NCBI RefSeq assembly: GCF_029626225.1
Contig: NZ_JARUBP010000001.1
Span: 4,464,001-4,528,000, forward strand
Source: Asanoa sp. WMMD1127
Lineage (GTDB): Bacteria; Actinomycetota; Actinomycetes; Mycobacteriales; Micromonosporaceae
Direction of reading: 5' to 3'
Length of the DNA: 64,000 nucleotides
Made by a program: the position numbers and the translations under genes. A model generated the notes under the pieces. It did no database searches. It saw nothing but the letters and a program-made list of their open reading frames with translations, and was not told where the DNA came from. Positions 1 through 9,800 of the stretch are shown here, in pieces (positions within the stretch are counted from its first letter, which is position 1; each line of letters begins with the position of its first letter).

Positions 1-300
1 ATCGCCAACGCCGACACGGCGACCCTGACCCGGGTGCCGGGCATCGGCAAGAAGGGCGCCGAGCGCCTGGTGCTGGAGCTACGCGACCGAATCGGCCCGA
101 TCGCGGTCGGCGGCGACGGCGCGACGGGCGTGGTCGGCGCGGTGTGGCACGAGCAGGTCCGCCAGGGCCTCGTCGGTCTGGGTTGGACGGCGTCGCAGGC
201 CGACCAGGCCGTGGCCGCGGTGGCCGAGAAGGCGACCGGCACCGAGCCCGTGCCGATGCTGCTCAAGATGGCGATCCAACTGCTCGGCCGCACGCGATGA
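1..300 (+). CDS. ruvA: RuvA C-terminal part (Holliday junction branch migration)
   Basis: This is the last 99 codons of RuvA; the start lies outside the window. RuvA binds the four-way junction and recruits the RuvB motor. Visible are the second helix-hairpin-helix ([18 protein letters not shown]) and the C-terminal domain III ([19 protein letters not shown]), which contacts RuvB. The reading frame is open from base 1. The stop overlaps the ruvB start (ATGA), so the two genes are probably translationally coupled. Identification is firm from motifs and context. Confidence 0.95.
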   Translation: MANADTATLTRVPGIGKKGAERLVLELRDRIGPIAVGGDGATGVVGAVWHEQVRQGLVGLGWTASQADQAVAAVAEKATGTEPVPMLLKMAIQLLGRTR

Positions 301-2342
301 GCGAGGTCTCCGCCTACATCGCCGAGGGCGAGAGCGACGCCGAGGCCACGGTCCGCCCGAAACGCCTGGCGGAGTTCATCGCCCAGCACCGCGTACGCGA
401 CCAGCTGGACCTCCTGCTGCGCGGCGCCATGGGCCGCGGCACCCCACCGGACCACATCCTCCTCTCGGGGCCTCCTGGCCTGGGTAAGCCTGTGTCGGTC
501 GACGCGCTGGTGCTGCTCGAGGACGGGACGCGGCGGCGGCTCGGCGACGTCGTGGTCGGTGACCGGGTCATCACCCGCACCGGCGAGGCGGCGCGGGTCG
601 AAGCAGTGCACGAGCAGGGCGAGCTGGATAGCGTGCGGATCCGCACCACGACCGGCCGCGAGGTCGTCGCCGCCCCGGACCATCCGTTCTGGACCACCGA
701 CGGCTGGGTCAAGGCCGGTGACCTGACGGTCGGGGACAAGCTGGCCAACGTGCTGCGGCCGGAACTGGTCGCCGACGGCACCGAGCGGACCGAGGAGTTC
801 GCGCTGGCCGGCTACCTGGTCGGCGACGGCTGTGTCACCAACCAGGTCACCTTCACCAGCGGCGACGACGACGTCCTGGCCGACTTCAAGGCGACCTGTG
901 ACCGCCTGGGCCACCGGCACCTCACCCGGCCGAACTCGGCCAACAGCTCACTCGTGCGGATCTCGGGCCTGCGCGGGTGGTTGGCCGAGCACGGCCTGCT
1001 CGACAAGAACGCCTGGCAGAAGCGCGTTCCGGAGTTCGTGTTCAAGGGCGACGAGTGGCAGGTCAGCGCCTTCCTGGGCGCCTACTTCGCCTGCGACGGC
1101 ACGGTGAGCCGCCGCGGTCGCGACCGCTACGACGTGGTGATCGAGTTCTACAGCGTCTCCCGCGAGCTGTTGCAGGACGTGCAACACCTGTTGCTGCGCC
1201 TGGGAATCCAGTCGCGACTCAAGCTCAAGCGCGGGCTCTACCAAGGCCGTCGCCACGAGTCGTGGCGCTTGAGCGTCACGAGTCAGGACGACGCCGCTCG
1301 GTTCGTCGAGCGGATCACCGTGATCGGGCGGCGGGGCGAGCGACTGCGGGAGTGGCAGCCGCGCCGGGACCGGTTCGAGGAGTCGCTCGCGGTCGACGGC
1401 GTGGCGGCGGTCGAGCCGGCCGGCCTGCACGAATGCCGCTGCCTGACCGTCGCCGGCGATCACACGTTCACCGTCAACGACCTGGTCGTGCACAACACGA
1501 CCCTGGCCAACATCGTGGCGGCGGAGTTGGGCAGTGGGATCAGGGTGACCAGTGGGCCGGCGATCGAGCGGTCCGGGGATCTCGCGGCCATTCTGACCAG
1601 TCTCGGCGCCGGTGATGTGCTGTTCATCGACGAGATCCATCGCATCGCGAAGCCGGCCGAGGAGCTGCTCTACTCCGCCATGGAGGACTTCCGGGTCGAC
1701 GTCGTCGTCGGGAAGGGGCCCGGCGCCACCGCGATCCCGCTCGACGTCGAGCCGTTCACGCTGGTCGGGGCCACCACCCGGTCCGGGCTGCTGACCGGGC
1801 CCATGCGCGACCGGTTCGGGTTCGTCGCGCACCTCGACTTCTACGCCGCCGCCGATCTGGAGGCGCTGCTGCACCGGTCAGCGCGGATTCTCGGCGTCCC
1901 GATCACCGACGAGGGCGCCGTGGAGATCGCCGGGCGGTCGCGGGGGACGCCGCGCATCGCCAACCGGCTGCTGCGCCGGGTCCGCGACTACGCCGAGGTC
2001 CGTGGCGACGGCACGGTCACCCTGACCACGGCCCGCGAGGCCCTCCAGGTGTACGACGTGGACGCGCTCGGCCTCGACCGGCTCGACCGGGCCGTGCTGA
2101 CCGCCCTGGTCGACTCGTTCAAGGGCGGCCCGGTGGGCCTGTCGACCCTGGCCGTGGCGGTGGGGGAGCAGCCGGACACCGTCGAGGAGGTGTGCGAGCC
2201 GTTCCTGGTCCGGGCGGGGCTGCTGGCCCGTACGCCCCGGGGACGAGTGGCCACCGACACCGCCTGGCGGCACCTCGGGCGGACGCCGCCGACGGCGAAT
2301 GGCGCACCCGATCTGTTCTCCAGCGACCAGCGTTTTCCGTGA
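297..2342 (+). CDS. ruvB: RuvB Holliday junction ATPase, interrupted by an in-frame intein
   Basis: The 681-residue precursor consists of a 64-residue N-extein, a 336-residue intein and a 281-residue C-extein. Spliced RuvB would be 345 residues, the normal family size. The intein interrupts the P-loop between GPPGLGK (residues 58-64) and [12 protein letters not shown], so unspliced protein cannot bind ATP normally. The Walker B FIDEIHR lies near residues 443-449, and the C-terminal winged-helix region ([20 protein letters not shown]) is intact. ATG at 297 was chosen because it overlaps the ruvA stop and gives the usual RuvB N-terminus; the open frame upstream is a shadow of ruvA. RuvB is the hexameric motor of branch migration. 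Confidence 0.96.
   Translation: MSEVSAYIAEGESDAEATVRPKRLAEFIAQHRVRDQLDLLLRGAMGRGTPPDHILLSGPPGLGKPVSVDALVLLEDGTRRRLGDVVVGDRVITRTGEAARVEAVHEQGELDSVRIRTTTGREVVAAPDHPFWTTDGWVKAGDLTVGDKLANVLRPELVADGTERTEEFALAGYLVGDGCVTNQVTFTSGDDDVLADFKATCDRLGHRHLTRPNSANSSLVRISGLRGWLAEHGLLDKNAWQKRVPEFVFKGDEWQVSAFLGAYFACDGTVSRRGRDRYDVVIEFYSVSRELLQDVQHLLLRLGIQSRLKLKRGLYQGRRHESWRLSVTSQDDAARFVERITVIGRRGERLREWQPRRDRFEESLAVDGVAAVEPAGLHECRCLTVAGDHTFTVNDLVVHNTTLANIVAAELGSGIRVTSGPAIERSGDLAAILTSLGAGDVLFIDEIHRIAKPAEELLYSAMEDFRVDVVVGKGPGATAIPLDVEPFTLVGATTRSGLLTGPMRDRFGFVAHLDFYAAADLEALLHRSARILGVPITDEGAVEIAGRSRGTPRIANRLLRRVRDYAEVRGDGTVTLTTAREALQVYDVDALGLDRLDRAVLTALVDSFKGGPVGLSTLAVAVGEQPDTVEEVCEPFLVRAGLLARTPRGRVATDTAWRHLGRTPPTANGAPDLFSSDQRFP
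489..1496 (+). other. RuvB intein with LAGLIDADG endonuclease, class-3-like (Pro1)
   Basis: This is a protein-splicing element of 336 residues. Its first residue is Pro ([13 protein letters not shown]) where most inteins have Cys, Ser or Ala. Block B is present ([13 protein letters not shown]) with His at intein position 65 and Trp at 68. The C-terminal block reads [10 protein letters not shown] then VVHN, with Cys at intein position 318 where class 1 inteins have Asp, and Thr as the +1 residue. A missing N-terminal nucleophile plus this internal Cys and Trp matches class 3 inteins; the third signature residue, Thr before the terminal His-Asn, is Val here. Two dodecapeptide motifs, LAGYLVGDG (precursor residues 170-178) and LGAYFACDG (260-268), keep both acidic residues, so the homing endonuclease looks intact. 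Confidence 0.93.
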
Positions 2343-2364
2343 TCCGAAAGTGACCCGCGCGGCA

Positions 2365-2394
2365 TTCGGCGTTCCCAGCCAGACCGACTAGACT
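2365..2394 (+). promoter_or_regulatory. Candidate promoter upstream of yajC
   Basis: A TAGACT -10-like hexamer (2389-2394) lies 18 bp after TTCGGC (2365-2370) in the 136-bp ruvB-yajC gap. The -10 fits the actinobacterial vegetative sigma pattern TANNNT; the -35 is weak. It would drive yajC independently of ruvAB. Confidence 0.4.
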
Positions 2395-2478
2395 CGCCGC
2401 GGTCCGTAGGGGACGACATTTCTGCCTGCGCCGAGCGCCCCCCACGCCCGGCGAAGGCCAATGGGAAGGTTTTTCACC

Positions 2479-2841
2479 GTGCTCGCAGCACAAGCCTCAG
2501 GTGGCGGCGGTTTCCTGCCGCTCCTCATGATCGTTCTGCTCTTCGGCGTCATGTACTTCATGATGATCCGCCCCCAGCAGAAGCGCCGCCGCGAAGCCCA
2601 GCAGATGCAGTCCACCCTTGGCGCCGGCTCCGAGGTCGTGACGATCGGCGGCCTCCACGCCACGGTCGTCGACACCGACTCCGAGACCGTGACGCTCGAG
2701 GCCGCCCCCGGCGTGCACCTGCGCTACGCCCGGCAGGCCGTGGCCCGGGTCATCAGCAACAAGGCCGAGACCGTCCCGGAGCCGGCCGAGCCGCCCGCCG
2801 CGGAGACGATCAAGTCTCCGGTCGAGCCGGCCAAGGACTGA
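2479..2841 (+). CDS. yajC: YajC, preprotein translocase accessory subunit
   Basis: This is a single-pass membrane protein of about 120 residues associated with SecDF. A short Gly-rich N-terminus precedes one transmembrane helix (FLPLLMIVLLFGVMYFMMI), then the family hallmark RPQQKRRRE and a small basic/beta domain (GSEVVTIGGLHATVV). The Pro/Glu-rich tail is common in actinobacteria. I chose the GTG at 2479 because GGGAAGG lies about 9 bases upstream; an in-frame ATG at 2461 has no comparable ribosome site. The gene lies just ahead of secD and secF, the usual partners. Confidence 0.9.
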   Translation: MLAAQASGGGGFLPLLMIVLLFGVMYFMMIRPQQKRRREAQQMQSTLGAGSEVVTIGGLHATVVDTDSETVTLEAAPGVHLRYARQAVARVISNKAETVPEPAEPPAAETIKSPVEPAKD

Positions 2842-2855
2842 ATCCCGGGCTGGGT

Positions 2856-2890
2856 GCCGGGGTCGACAGCTAACTCACAGCGACCCCGGC
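2856..2890 (+). terminator. Perfect 10-bp stem hairpin after yajC
   Basis: GCCGGGGTCG (2856-2865) is exactly complementary to CGACCCCGGC (2881-2890) around a 15-base loop. It lies 15 bases after the yajC stop. There is no U tract, as is usual in high-GC actinobacteria, so it may be a terminator or attenuator between yajC and secD. A GATAAT sequence at 2939-2944 could be the -10 of a separate secD promoter. Confidence 0.5.
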
Positions 2891-3057
2891 GTAGCCTTCT
2901 GCTCGACGACCGGCCCCCCGGCTCGATCGACTGTGATGGATAATCACGCTGGCTCCGTCCCCGGAGAGCCGGCGCCCCACGCCTGCCCGGCGTGACCGCT
3001 GCATCGACCCGCGCCGCCGCACCCGCGACGGCCCCCAGCACAGGGAGACCCGCTGCC

Positions 3058-4980
3058 GTGGCACCACCTCAGCGACAGATGCACCCGGGGCGGCAGCTAG
3101 CCGTCCTCGCGGGGCTCTTCGTCATCCTCTACGCCCTGGTGTTCTTCGCGGGCGCCAGCGGGAGCGTGCAGGACCGGCTGCATCCGAAGCTGGGGCTCGA
3201 CCTGGTCGGCGGCACCCGGATGACGCTCCAGGCGACGACCGAGGGCAACCGCCCGCCGTCGGCGGAGTCGCTCGACCAGGCCCGCGACATCATCGAGCAG
3301 CGGGTCAACGCGCGCGGTGTCGCCGAGGCCGAGGTGGTCACCGAAGGAAACCGCAACATCGTCGTCTCCCTGCCGGGCGAGAACGCCGACCTGAGCGGCA
3401 TCGCCCAGACCGCCGAGCTGCGGTTCCGCAAGGTCCTCAACGTCACCAACGGGACCGGGCCGGCGCCCGCCCCCTCGGCCAGCGCCACGCCGGCGCCCGG
3501 CGGCACCCCGAACCCGAGCGGCAGCCCGTCGGCGCCGCCCGCTGCGACCGGCCAGCCGTCGGCGACGGCGACCCCGGGCACCGGCGGCACGGGCGGTGGA
3601 GCCGAAGCGCCCGCGACGCCCACTCCCACCCCGACCGCGACCGCCCCGGCGGCGAACCCGACTCCGGCGCCGTCCGGCTCCGCGGCCCCGGCCCCGGTGC
3701 CTGCCGACGTCGAGGCGGCCCGCAAGGCCGTCGAGGCCAAGGTCGGCCCCGCCGCGTGGGCGGCCGCCAGCGCGCTGCAGGCGCCCGACCCGGGCACCGA
3801 CCCGACCGTGGCCGAGACGCTCAAGCCGTTCGGCCAGCTCAGCCCGACCGAGGTCGCGGTGCTGACGCCGCAGATGCAGTTCAACGTGCCGACCATCACG
3901 TGTGACCAGCTCGACAAGCGCCCGGCCGGCTCGATCAGCAAGACCGACCAGCAGGCGATCGCCTGCGAGGCCGGCGGCAAATACCTGCTCGACGTGGCCA
4001 AGGTGGCCGGCACCGACGTCGGCAACGCCACCGCGCAGCTCGACCAGCAGGGCCAATGGGTCGTCAGCCTCGACTTCAAGGGCGGCGGCCAGGAGAAGTG
4101 GACGGCGCTGACCCGCGAGGCGTACCAGAACAGCGGTCAGACCTGTGACCAGTCGACGCTCGAGAACGGCAACTGCCGCGTCGCCGTGGTGCTCGACAAC
4201 AAGGTCATCTCGTCGCCCGAGATCCAGGGCGTGCTGACCGGCGACTCGCAGATCTCCGGCAGCTTCGACGCCAACAGCGCTGACGAGCTGGCCGGCCAGC
4301 TCCGCTACGGCGCCCTGCCGCTGACCTTCACCGCGGCCAACCAGGAGAACCTGTCGCCGACGCTGGGCGCCGAATACCTGCGGGCGGGCCTGATCGCCGC
4401 CGGCATCGGCCTGCTGCTCGTCGCGATCTACGCGTTCTTCTACTACCGCCTGCTGGGCACCGTGATCGTGCTGAGCCTCGTGCTCTCCGCCGGCCTGGTC
4501 TTCGGTGCGCTGGTCTTCCTCGGCCGCCAGATCGGCTTCACGCTCACGCTCGCCGGCATCGCGGGCTTCATCGTCTCGCTAGGTGTGGCGGCGGACTCGT
4601 TCGTCATCTACTTCGAACGATTGAAAGACGAGATCCGCGAAGGCCGGTCGCCGCGCAGCGCGGTGCCGCGCGCCTGGGCCCGCGCCCGCCGGACGATCAT
4701 CTCCGCCAACGCGATCTCGATCATGGCGGCGGTGGTGCTCTACATCGTGTCCGTCGGCACGGTGAAGGGCTTCGCCTTCGCGCTGGGCCTGGCCACGATC
4801 CTCGACCTCGTCGTGGTGTTCCTCTTCCGACACCCGATCATGACGATGTTCGCCAACACCAAGGCGTTCCTCTCGCCGCGGGTCAGTGGCCTCGGCCGCA
4901 TCCTGGAGCAGCACGAAGACGACGGCGACGAGCCGCGCAACCCGCGTACGCGTTCGCCGCGTCGCCCCAAGGAGGCCTGA
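3058..4980 (+). CDS. secD: SecD, protein translocase subunit
   Basis: SecD with SecF uses the proton gradient to pull exported proteins through SecYEG. The protein is 640 residues. The first transmembrane helix (LAVLAGLFVILYALVFFAG) is followed by the motif LGLDLVGGTRMTL, the periplasmic P1 region and a C-terminal helix bundle containing GIAGFIVSLGVAADSFVIY. A Pro/Ala/Thr/Gly-rich low-complexity segment of about 90 residues (around 3460-3700) is inserted in the P1 domain. GTG at 3058 has AGGGAGA about 10 bases upstream; a GTG at 2992 has no ribosome site. secF follows after one base. Confidence 0.95.
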   Translation: MAPPQRQMHPGRQLAVLAGLFVILYALVFFAGASGSVQDRLHPKLGLDLVGGTRMTLQATTEGNRPPSAESLDQARDIIEQRVNARGVAEAEVVTEGNRNIVVSLPGENADLSGIAQTAELRFRKVLNVTNGTGPAPAPSASATPAPGGTPNPSGSPSAPPAATGQPSATATPGTGGTGGGAEAPATPTPTPTATAPAANPTPAPSGSAAPAPVPADVEAARKAVEAKVGPAAWAAASALQAPDPGTDPTVAETLKPFGQLSPTEVAVLTPQMQFNVPTITCDQLDKRPAGSISKTDQQAIACEAGGKYLLDVAKVAGTDVGNATAQLDQQGQWVVSLDFKGGGQEKWTALTREAYQNSGQTCDQSTLENGNCRVAVVLDNKVISSPEIQGVLTGDSQISGSFDANSADELAGQLRYGALPLTFTAANQENLSPTLGAEYLRAGLIAAGIGLLLVAIYAFFYYRLLGTVIVLSLVLSAGLVFGALVFLGRQIGFTLTLAGIAGFIVSLGVAADSFVIYFERLKDEIREGRSPRSAVPRAWARARRTIISANAISIMAAVVLYIVSVGTVKGFAFALGLATILDLVVVFLFRHPIMTMFANTKAFLSPRVSGLGRILEQHEDDGDEPRNPRTRSPRRPKEA

Positions 4981-4981
4981 G

Positions 4982-6178
4982 ATGTCCAAGTCGGGTTTGG
5001 CCAACCGGCTCTACCGCGGTGAGGCCGGTCTCAACCTGATCGGCAAGCGGAAGATCTGGTTCGGCGTCGCCGGGGCGTTGATCCTGGTCGCGCTGTTGAG
5101 CTTCGGGATCAACCGGTTCTCGCTCGGCATCGAATTCGCCGGCGGCAACCAGTTCATCGTGCCGGCGAGCAACGGCGTCACGCTCAACGAGGCGCAGGAC
5201 GCCGTCAACAAGGCGCTGGCCGACAAGGACCCGGAGGCCACCGCGCTGCCGGCCACGCAGGTCGGTCGCGGCGGCGACACCTGGTACGAGATCCGCACCT
5301 CGGCCCTCGACCCCGAGCAGACCAACGCGATCAAGGAGCAGGTCGCTCAGCAGCTGGGCGTCGCGCCGAACGACATCAACGACAGCGGCGTCAGCGCGGC
5401 CTGGGGCAAGCAGGTCACCGAGCGGGCGCTGCTCGGCCTCGTGATCTTCGTGGCGCTGGTGATGGTCTACCTGATCCTGCGGTTCGAGTGGCGCATGGCC
5501 GTCGCGGCGGTCTCCTCGCTGTTGCTCAACCTGGTGCTGACGGCGGGCCTCTACTCCTTAGCCAAGTTCGAGGTCACGCCGGCGACGATCATCGGCTTCC
5601 TCACGATCCTCGGTTTCGCGCTCTACGACGTCGTCGTGGTGTTCGACAAGGTGCAGGAAAACACCAGAGGCATCACGGCGAGCAGCACCCAGACGTACGG
5701 CGAGGCCGCCAACCTGGCGATCAACCAGACCCTGATGCGGTCGATCAACACCGGTCTGGTCGCGCTGCTCCCCGTCGGCGGTCTGCTGATCGCCGGCCTG
5801 TCGGGCGCGAGCACCCTGGCCGACCTCGGCCTCGTGCTGTTCGTCGGTATGGCCGTCGCGGTCTACTCGTCGATCTTCTTCGCGACGCCGGTGCTGGTGA
5901 CGCTCAAGGAGTTCGAGCCCAAGATCCAGGCGCACACCAAGCGCGTGCTGGCCCGCCGGGCGGCGATCGCCCGCGGCGAGATCGCGCCGAAGAAGACCGA
6001 GGCCGGCGCCACCGCGCGCCAGCCGCGGCAGGCCGCTCCCGAAGGCTCCGAGGTCGGCGCCCTGGCCGGCTCGACGTCGACGCCGAAGGTGGGCGCCCGG
6101 CCGACCGGGGCCAAGCGCTCCGGCGGCGGGCGGGGTGGCCGTCCCGGTGGCAACCGCCCCGGTGGCAAGCGCCGCTAG
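4982..6178 (+). CDS. secF: SecF, protein translocase subunit
   Basis: This 398-residue partner of SecD has an N-terminal transmembrane segment (WFGVAGALILVALLSFGI), the conserved LGIEFAGGNQF motif, and five further helices including GFALYDVVVVFDKVQEN, the SecF proton-relay region. A Lys/Arg/Gly-rich tail (GGGRGGRPGGNRPGGKRR) ends the protein. The start ATG at 4982 sits behind AAGGAGG, which overlaps the 3' end of secD, so the two are probably translated together. Length and motifs are normal for actinobacteria. Confidence 0.95.
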   Translation: MSKSGLANRLYRGEAGLNLIGKRKIWFGVAGALILVALLSFGINRFSLGIEFAGGNQFIVPASNGVTLNEAQDAVNKALADKDPEATALPATQVGRGGDTWYEIRTSALDPEQTNAIKEQVAQQLGVAPNDINDSGVSAAWGKQVTERALLGLVIFVALVMVYLILRFEWRMAVAAVSSLLLNLVLTAGLYSLAKFEVTPATIIGFLTILGFALYDVVVVFDKVQENTRGITASSTQTYGEAANLAINQTLMRSINTGLVALLPVGGLLIAGLSGASTLADLGLVLFVGMAVAVYSSIFFATPVLVTLKEFEPKIQAHTKRVLARRAAIARGEIAPKKTEAGATARQPRQAAPEGSEVGALAGSTSTPKVGARPTGAKRSGGGRGGRPGGNRPGGKRR

Positions 6179-6181
6179 TCG

Positions 6182-6715
6182 ATGGATCGCAAGGAAATAG
6201 CCGATCTGGTGGTCGGGCACGTCGTCGACGTGCCCGACTTCCCGCATGCCGGCATCCTGTTCAAGGACATCACCCCGCTGTTCGCCGACGGCCCGGCGTT
6301 CCGGCAGGTCATCGACGCCCTGGTCGACCACCACGGCCGCGCCTCGTTCGACGTGGTCGCGGGCGTCGAGGCCCGCGGTTTCCTGCTCGCCGGGGCCATC
6401 GGGTACGCCACCGGCGCCGGCGTGCTGGCCGTCCGCAAGGCCGGCAAGCTGCCGCGCGAGGTGCTGACGGCGTCCTACGCGCTGGAGTACGGCGAGGCCA
6501 CGCTCGAGGTGCACCAGGACGCCATCGAGCCCGGCCAGCGGGTCCTCGTGGTCGATGACGTGCTGGCCACCGGCGGCACCGCCGAGGCGACCCTGTCCCT
6601 GGTCGAGCGGGCCGGGGGAATCATCACCGGGTTCAGCGTGTTGATCGAGTTGGCGTTCCTCGAAGGTCGGGCCCGCCTGGCACCCCGCGACGTTCACGCC
6701 CTGCTGACTGTTTAG
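6182..6715 (+). CDS. apt: Adenine phosphoribosyltransferase
   Basis: This enzyme converts adenine and PRPP to AMP in purine salvage in the cytoplasm. The 177-residue protein has the phosphoribosyl-pyrophosphate binding loop [14 protein letters not shown], the adenine-site region [15 protein letters not shown] and the N-terminal [14 protein letters not shown] typical of Apt. It begins three bases after the secF stop and is probably cotranscribed with secDF. apt between secF and rel is a standard actinobacterial arrangement. No ribosome site is obvious, which fits coupling to secF. Confidence 0.95.
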   Translation: MDRKEIADLVVGHVVDVPDFPHAGILFKDITPLFADGPAFRQVIDALVDHHGRASFDVVAGVEARGFLLAGAIGYATGAGVLAVRKAGKLPREVLTASYALEYGEATLEVHQDAIEPGQRVLVVDDVLATGGTAEATLSLVERAGGIITGFSVLIELAFLEGRARLAPRDVHALLTV

Positions 6716-6764
6716 TGCCCGTCCCGGCGTTTCCGCCGCTCCGGGCGGGGATCGGCCGGACGGG

Positions 6765-6770
6765 TAGAAT
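6765..6770 (+). promoter_or_regulatory. Candidate -10 element upstream of rel
   Basis: TAGAAT in the 158-bp apt-rel gap is a good actinobacterial -10, about 100 bases before the chosen rel start. No convincing -35 accompanies it. The rest of the gap is GC-rich with no other signal that I can see. Confidence 0.35.
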
Positions 6771-6873
6771 TGAGCGCGCCCGGTCCCGACCCGACCCGGA
6801 TCGCCGCCACCTGGCTAGCGCAGGTGTGGCCGGCCCGATACGGTCGGTGGATCGCGAGGTGTTGAGGAGGCCG

Positions 6874-9800
6874 GTGTCCCACGACGTCGCCCCACCGGTG
6901 GCGGGTTCCGCCCGTCCGACCGGCGAGGCAGAGCAGACGACCGGGCGCACGACAGAGTCGGCCCCGGCGGCCAGTGAAGCACGCCCCGAGACGGCCCCCG
7001 AGGCCCCCAGCGGCAACGGGAGCGCCCCCGGCGCACCGATCGTCACCGCGGCCCGCCCCGGCGGCAACGTCGGCGCCGCCGCCACCGTGACCCCGGACGC
7101 CGCCGGCGCCAAGGCCCGCGCGGCCAGCAACGGCGCGAAGACGGCCGCCGAGCCGGCCGCGAGCGCGTCCGCCACGCCGACCGAGACCGCCACCGCCCAC
7201 CGCACCGCCGCCGGCGTCCCCGACGCCGCGCCGACCACGACCGACGCGGACCCGTCCGATCCGGCCTCCGCCGACTCCACGACCGCTGCCACCGGCTCAG
7301 CCACGACCGGCGCCGCCGGCTCGACCGGGTCTGCCACGTCCGGCAGCGCGGGCCCGACTGGCTCCGCGGGCCCGACCGGCTCGCCGGGCACGACTGGCTC
7401 CGGCGGCACGACTGGCTCGGCGGGCACGAGTGGCTCCGCCGGCACGACTGGCTCCGCGGGCTCCGCCGGCGCGACTGGCTCGGCGGGCACGACTGGCTCC
7501 GCCGGTTCCACGGCCACGGCTGGCTCGGCCGGTTCTACGGCCACGGCTGGCTCGGCCGGTTCCACGGCCACGGCTGGCCCGGTGCCGACGGCCGACGCCA
7601 CGACAGGCTCGGCTGCCTCCGGCGGCGGGTCGGGCGCGGCGGCGCCGGCCTCGAGTGCGACCGAGGCCGCCGGCTCAGCGGACCAGCGCGTATCTCCGAA
7701 GGTTGTTGATCCTGAAAGTCGGGTCGACGAGGACACGGTGGAGTGGCCGGCCAACGGGCGTTCGCCCTATGACGTCGACGACGAGCCCGAGGGTGTCGTC
7801 GTGCCGTTCCGGGAGCGGCAGGGCACCACGCGCGACGTGGCGGGGGAGACCGGCACCGGGTTCGGGCTGGCCGGCACGCCGACCGGGCGACGGGTGCGGG
7901 CGCGGCTGGCGCGGTTCAACGCACCCTGGCAGGCGCCGCAGGTCAGCGAGGTGCTCGAGCCGCTGATCGCGACCCACCGGGCGAGCCACCCCAAGGCCGA
8001 CGCCCGGCTGCTGCAGCGCGCCTTCGACACGGCCGCGCGCTGGCACTCAGGGCAATATCGCAAGTCCGGCGACCCCTACATCACCCACCCGCTGGCCGTC
8101 GCGACCATCCTGGCCAACCTGGGGATGGACACGACCACGCTGGTCGCCGCGCTGCTGCACGACACGATCGAAGACACCGAATACACGCTCGACTCGATGC
8201 GCAACGACTTCGGCGGCGAGGTCGCGCTGCTGGTCGACGGCGTCACCAAGCTCGACAAGGTCAAGCTCGGCGACGCGGCCAAGGCCGAGACGATCCGCAA
8301 GATGGTCGTCGCGATGGCCAAGGACCCGCGCGTCCTGGTGATCAAGCTGGCCGACCGGCTGCACAACATGCGCACCCTGACCTTCCTCCCGCGGCCCAAG
8401 CAGGAGCAGAAGGCCAAGGAGACCCTGGAGATCCTCGCGCCGTTGGCCCACCGCCTCGGTATGAACACGATCAAGTGGGAGCTCGAGGACCTGGCGTTCG
8501 GCACGCTGTTCCCGAAGCGGTTCGAGGAGATCAACCGCCTGATCGGCGAGCACCAGCCGCAGCGCGAGGCGCTGTTGCGCCAGGTGACCCAGAAGGTGCA
8601 CACCGACCTGCGGTCCGCGAAGATCAAGGCGGAGACGACCGGCCGGCCGAAGCACCTCTACTCGATCTACCAGAAGATGATCGTGCGGGGTCGCGACTTC
8701 AACGACATCTACGACCTCGTCGGCGTCCGCATCCTGGTCGAGACCGTCCGGGACTGCTACGCGGCGCTCGGTGTGATCCACGCGAACTGGCAGCCCGTGC
8801 CGGGCCGGTTCAAGGACTACATCGCGATGCCGAAGTTCAACATGTACCAGTCGCTGCACACGACCGTGATCGGCCCGACCGGCAAGCCCGTCGAGATGCA
8901 GATCCGGACGTACGCGATGCACCGCACCGCGGAGTTCGGCATCGCGGCGCACTGGAAGTACAAGGAGCAGAAGGGCGCGACGATCGTCGGCCCGCCGGCG
9001 CACATCGACGAGATGACGTGGCTGCGCCAGCTGCTCGACTGGCAGCGGGAGGCCAGCGACCCGAGCGAGTTCCTCGACGCGCTCCGGTTCGACCTCTCCA
9101 GCCAGGAGGTCTACGTCTTCACGCCCAAGGGCGACGTGATACCGCTGCCGACGGGCTCGACCCCGGTCGACTTCGCGTACGCGGTGCACACCGAGGTCGG
9201 CCACAAGTGCATCGGCGCCCGCGTCAACGGCAAGCTGGTGCCGCTCGAGTCGACGCTGTCCAACGGCGACGTGATCGAGATCTTCACGTCGAAGTCCGAC
9301 ACGGCCGGCCCGACCCAGGACTGGCTCGGCTTCGTCAAGTCGCCGCGGGCCCGCACCAAGATCCGCCAGTACTTCAACAAGGAACGCCGCGAAGAGGCGA
9401 TCGAGGCCGGCAAGGACGCGATCGTCAAGGCGATGCGCAAGCAGGGCGTGCCCCTGCAGCGCATGCTGACGACCGACAACCTGATGACCATCGCCCGCGA
9501 CCTGCACCTGGCCGACGTGGCGTCGCTCTACGCGGCGGTCGGCGACAACCAGGTGTCGGCCCAGTCGGTGGTCCAGCGCCTGATGGCGTCGTACGGCGGG
9601 GAAGAGGGCGCGGCCGAGGACCTGGCCGAGACCGCCGTCGCCACCCGCCCGCCGCGCAGCCGCACCGCCGGCCACGACCCCGGCGTCGTCGTCAAGGGCG
9701 TCAGCGACGTCTGGATCAAGCTGGCCCGGTGCTGCACCCCGGTGCCGCCGGACTCGGTGTTCGGCTTCGTCACCCGCTCCGGCGGCGTGTCGGTGCACCG

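Noticed and set aside
489-1496. Separate endonuclease gene inserted in ruvB
   Set aside because: The segment is in frame at both ends, has splicing blocks at its borders and no start of its own; it is an intein.
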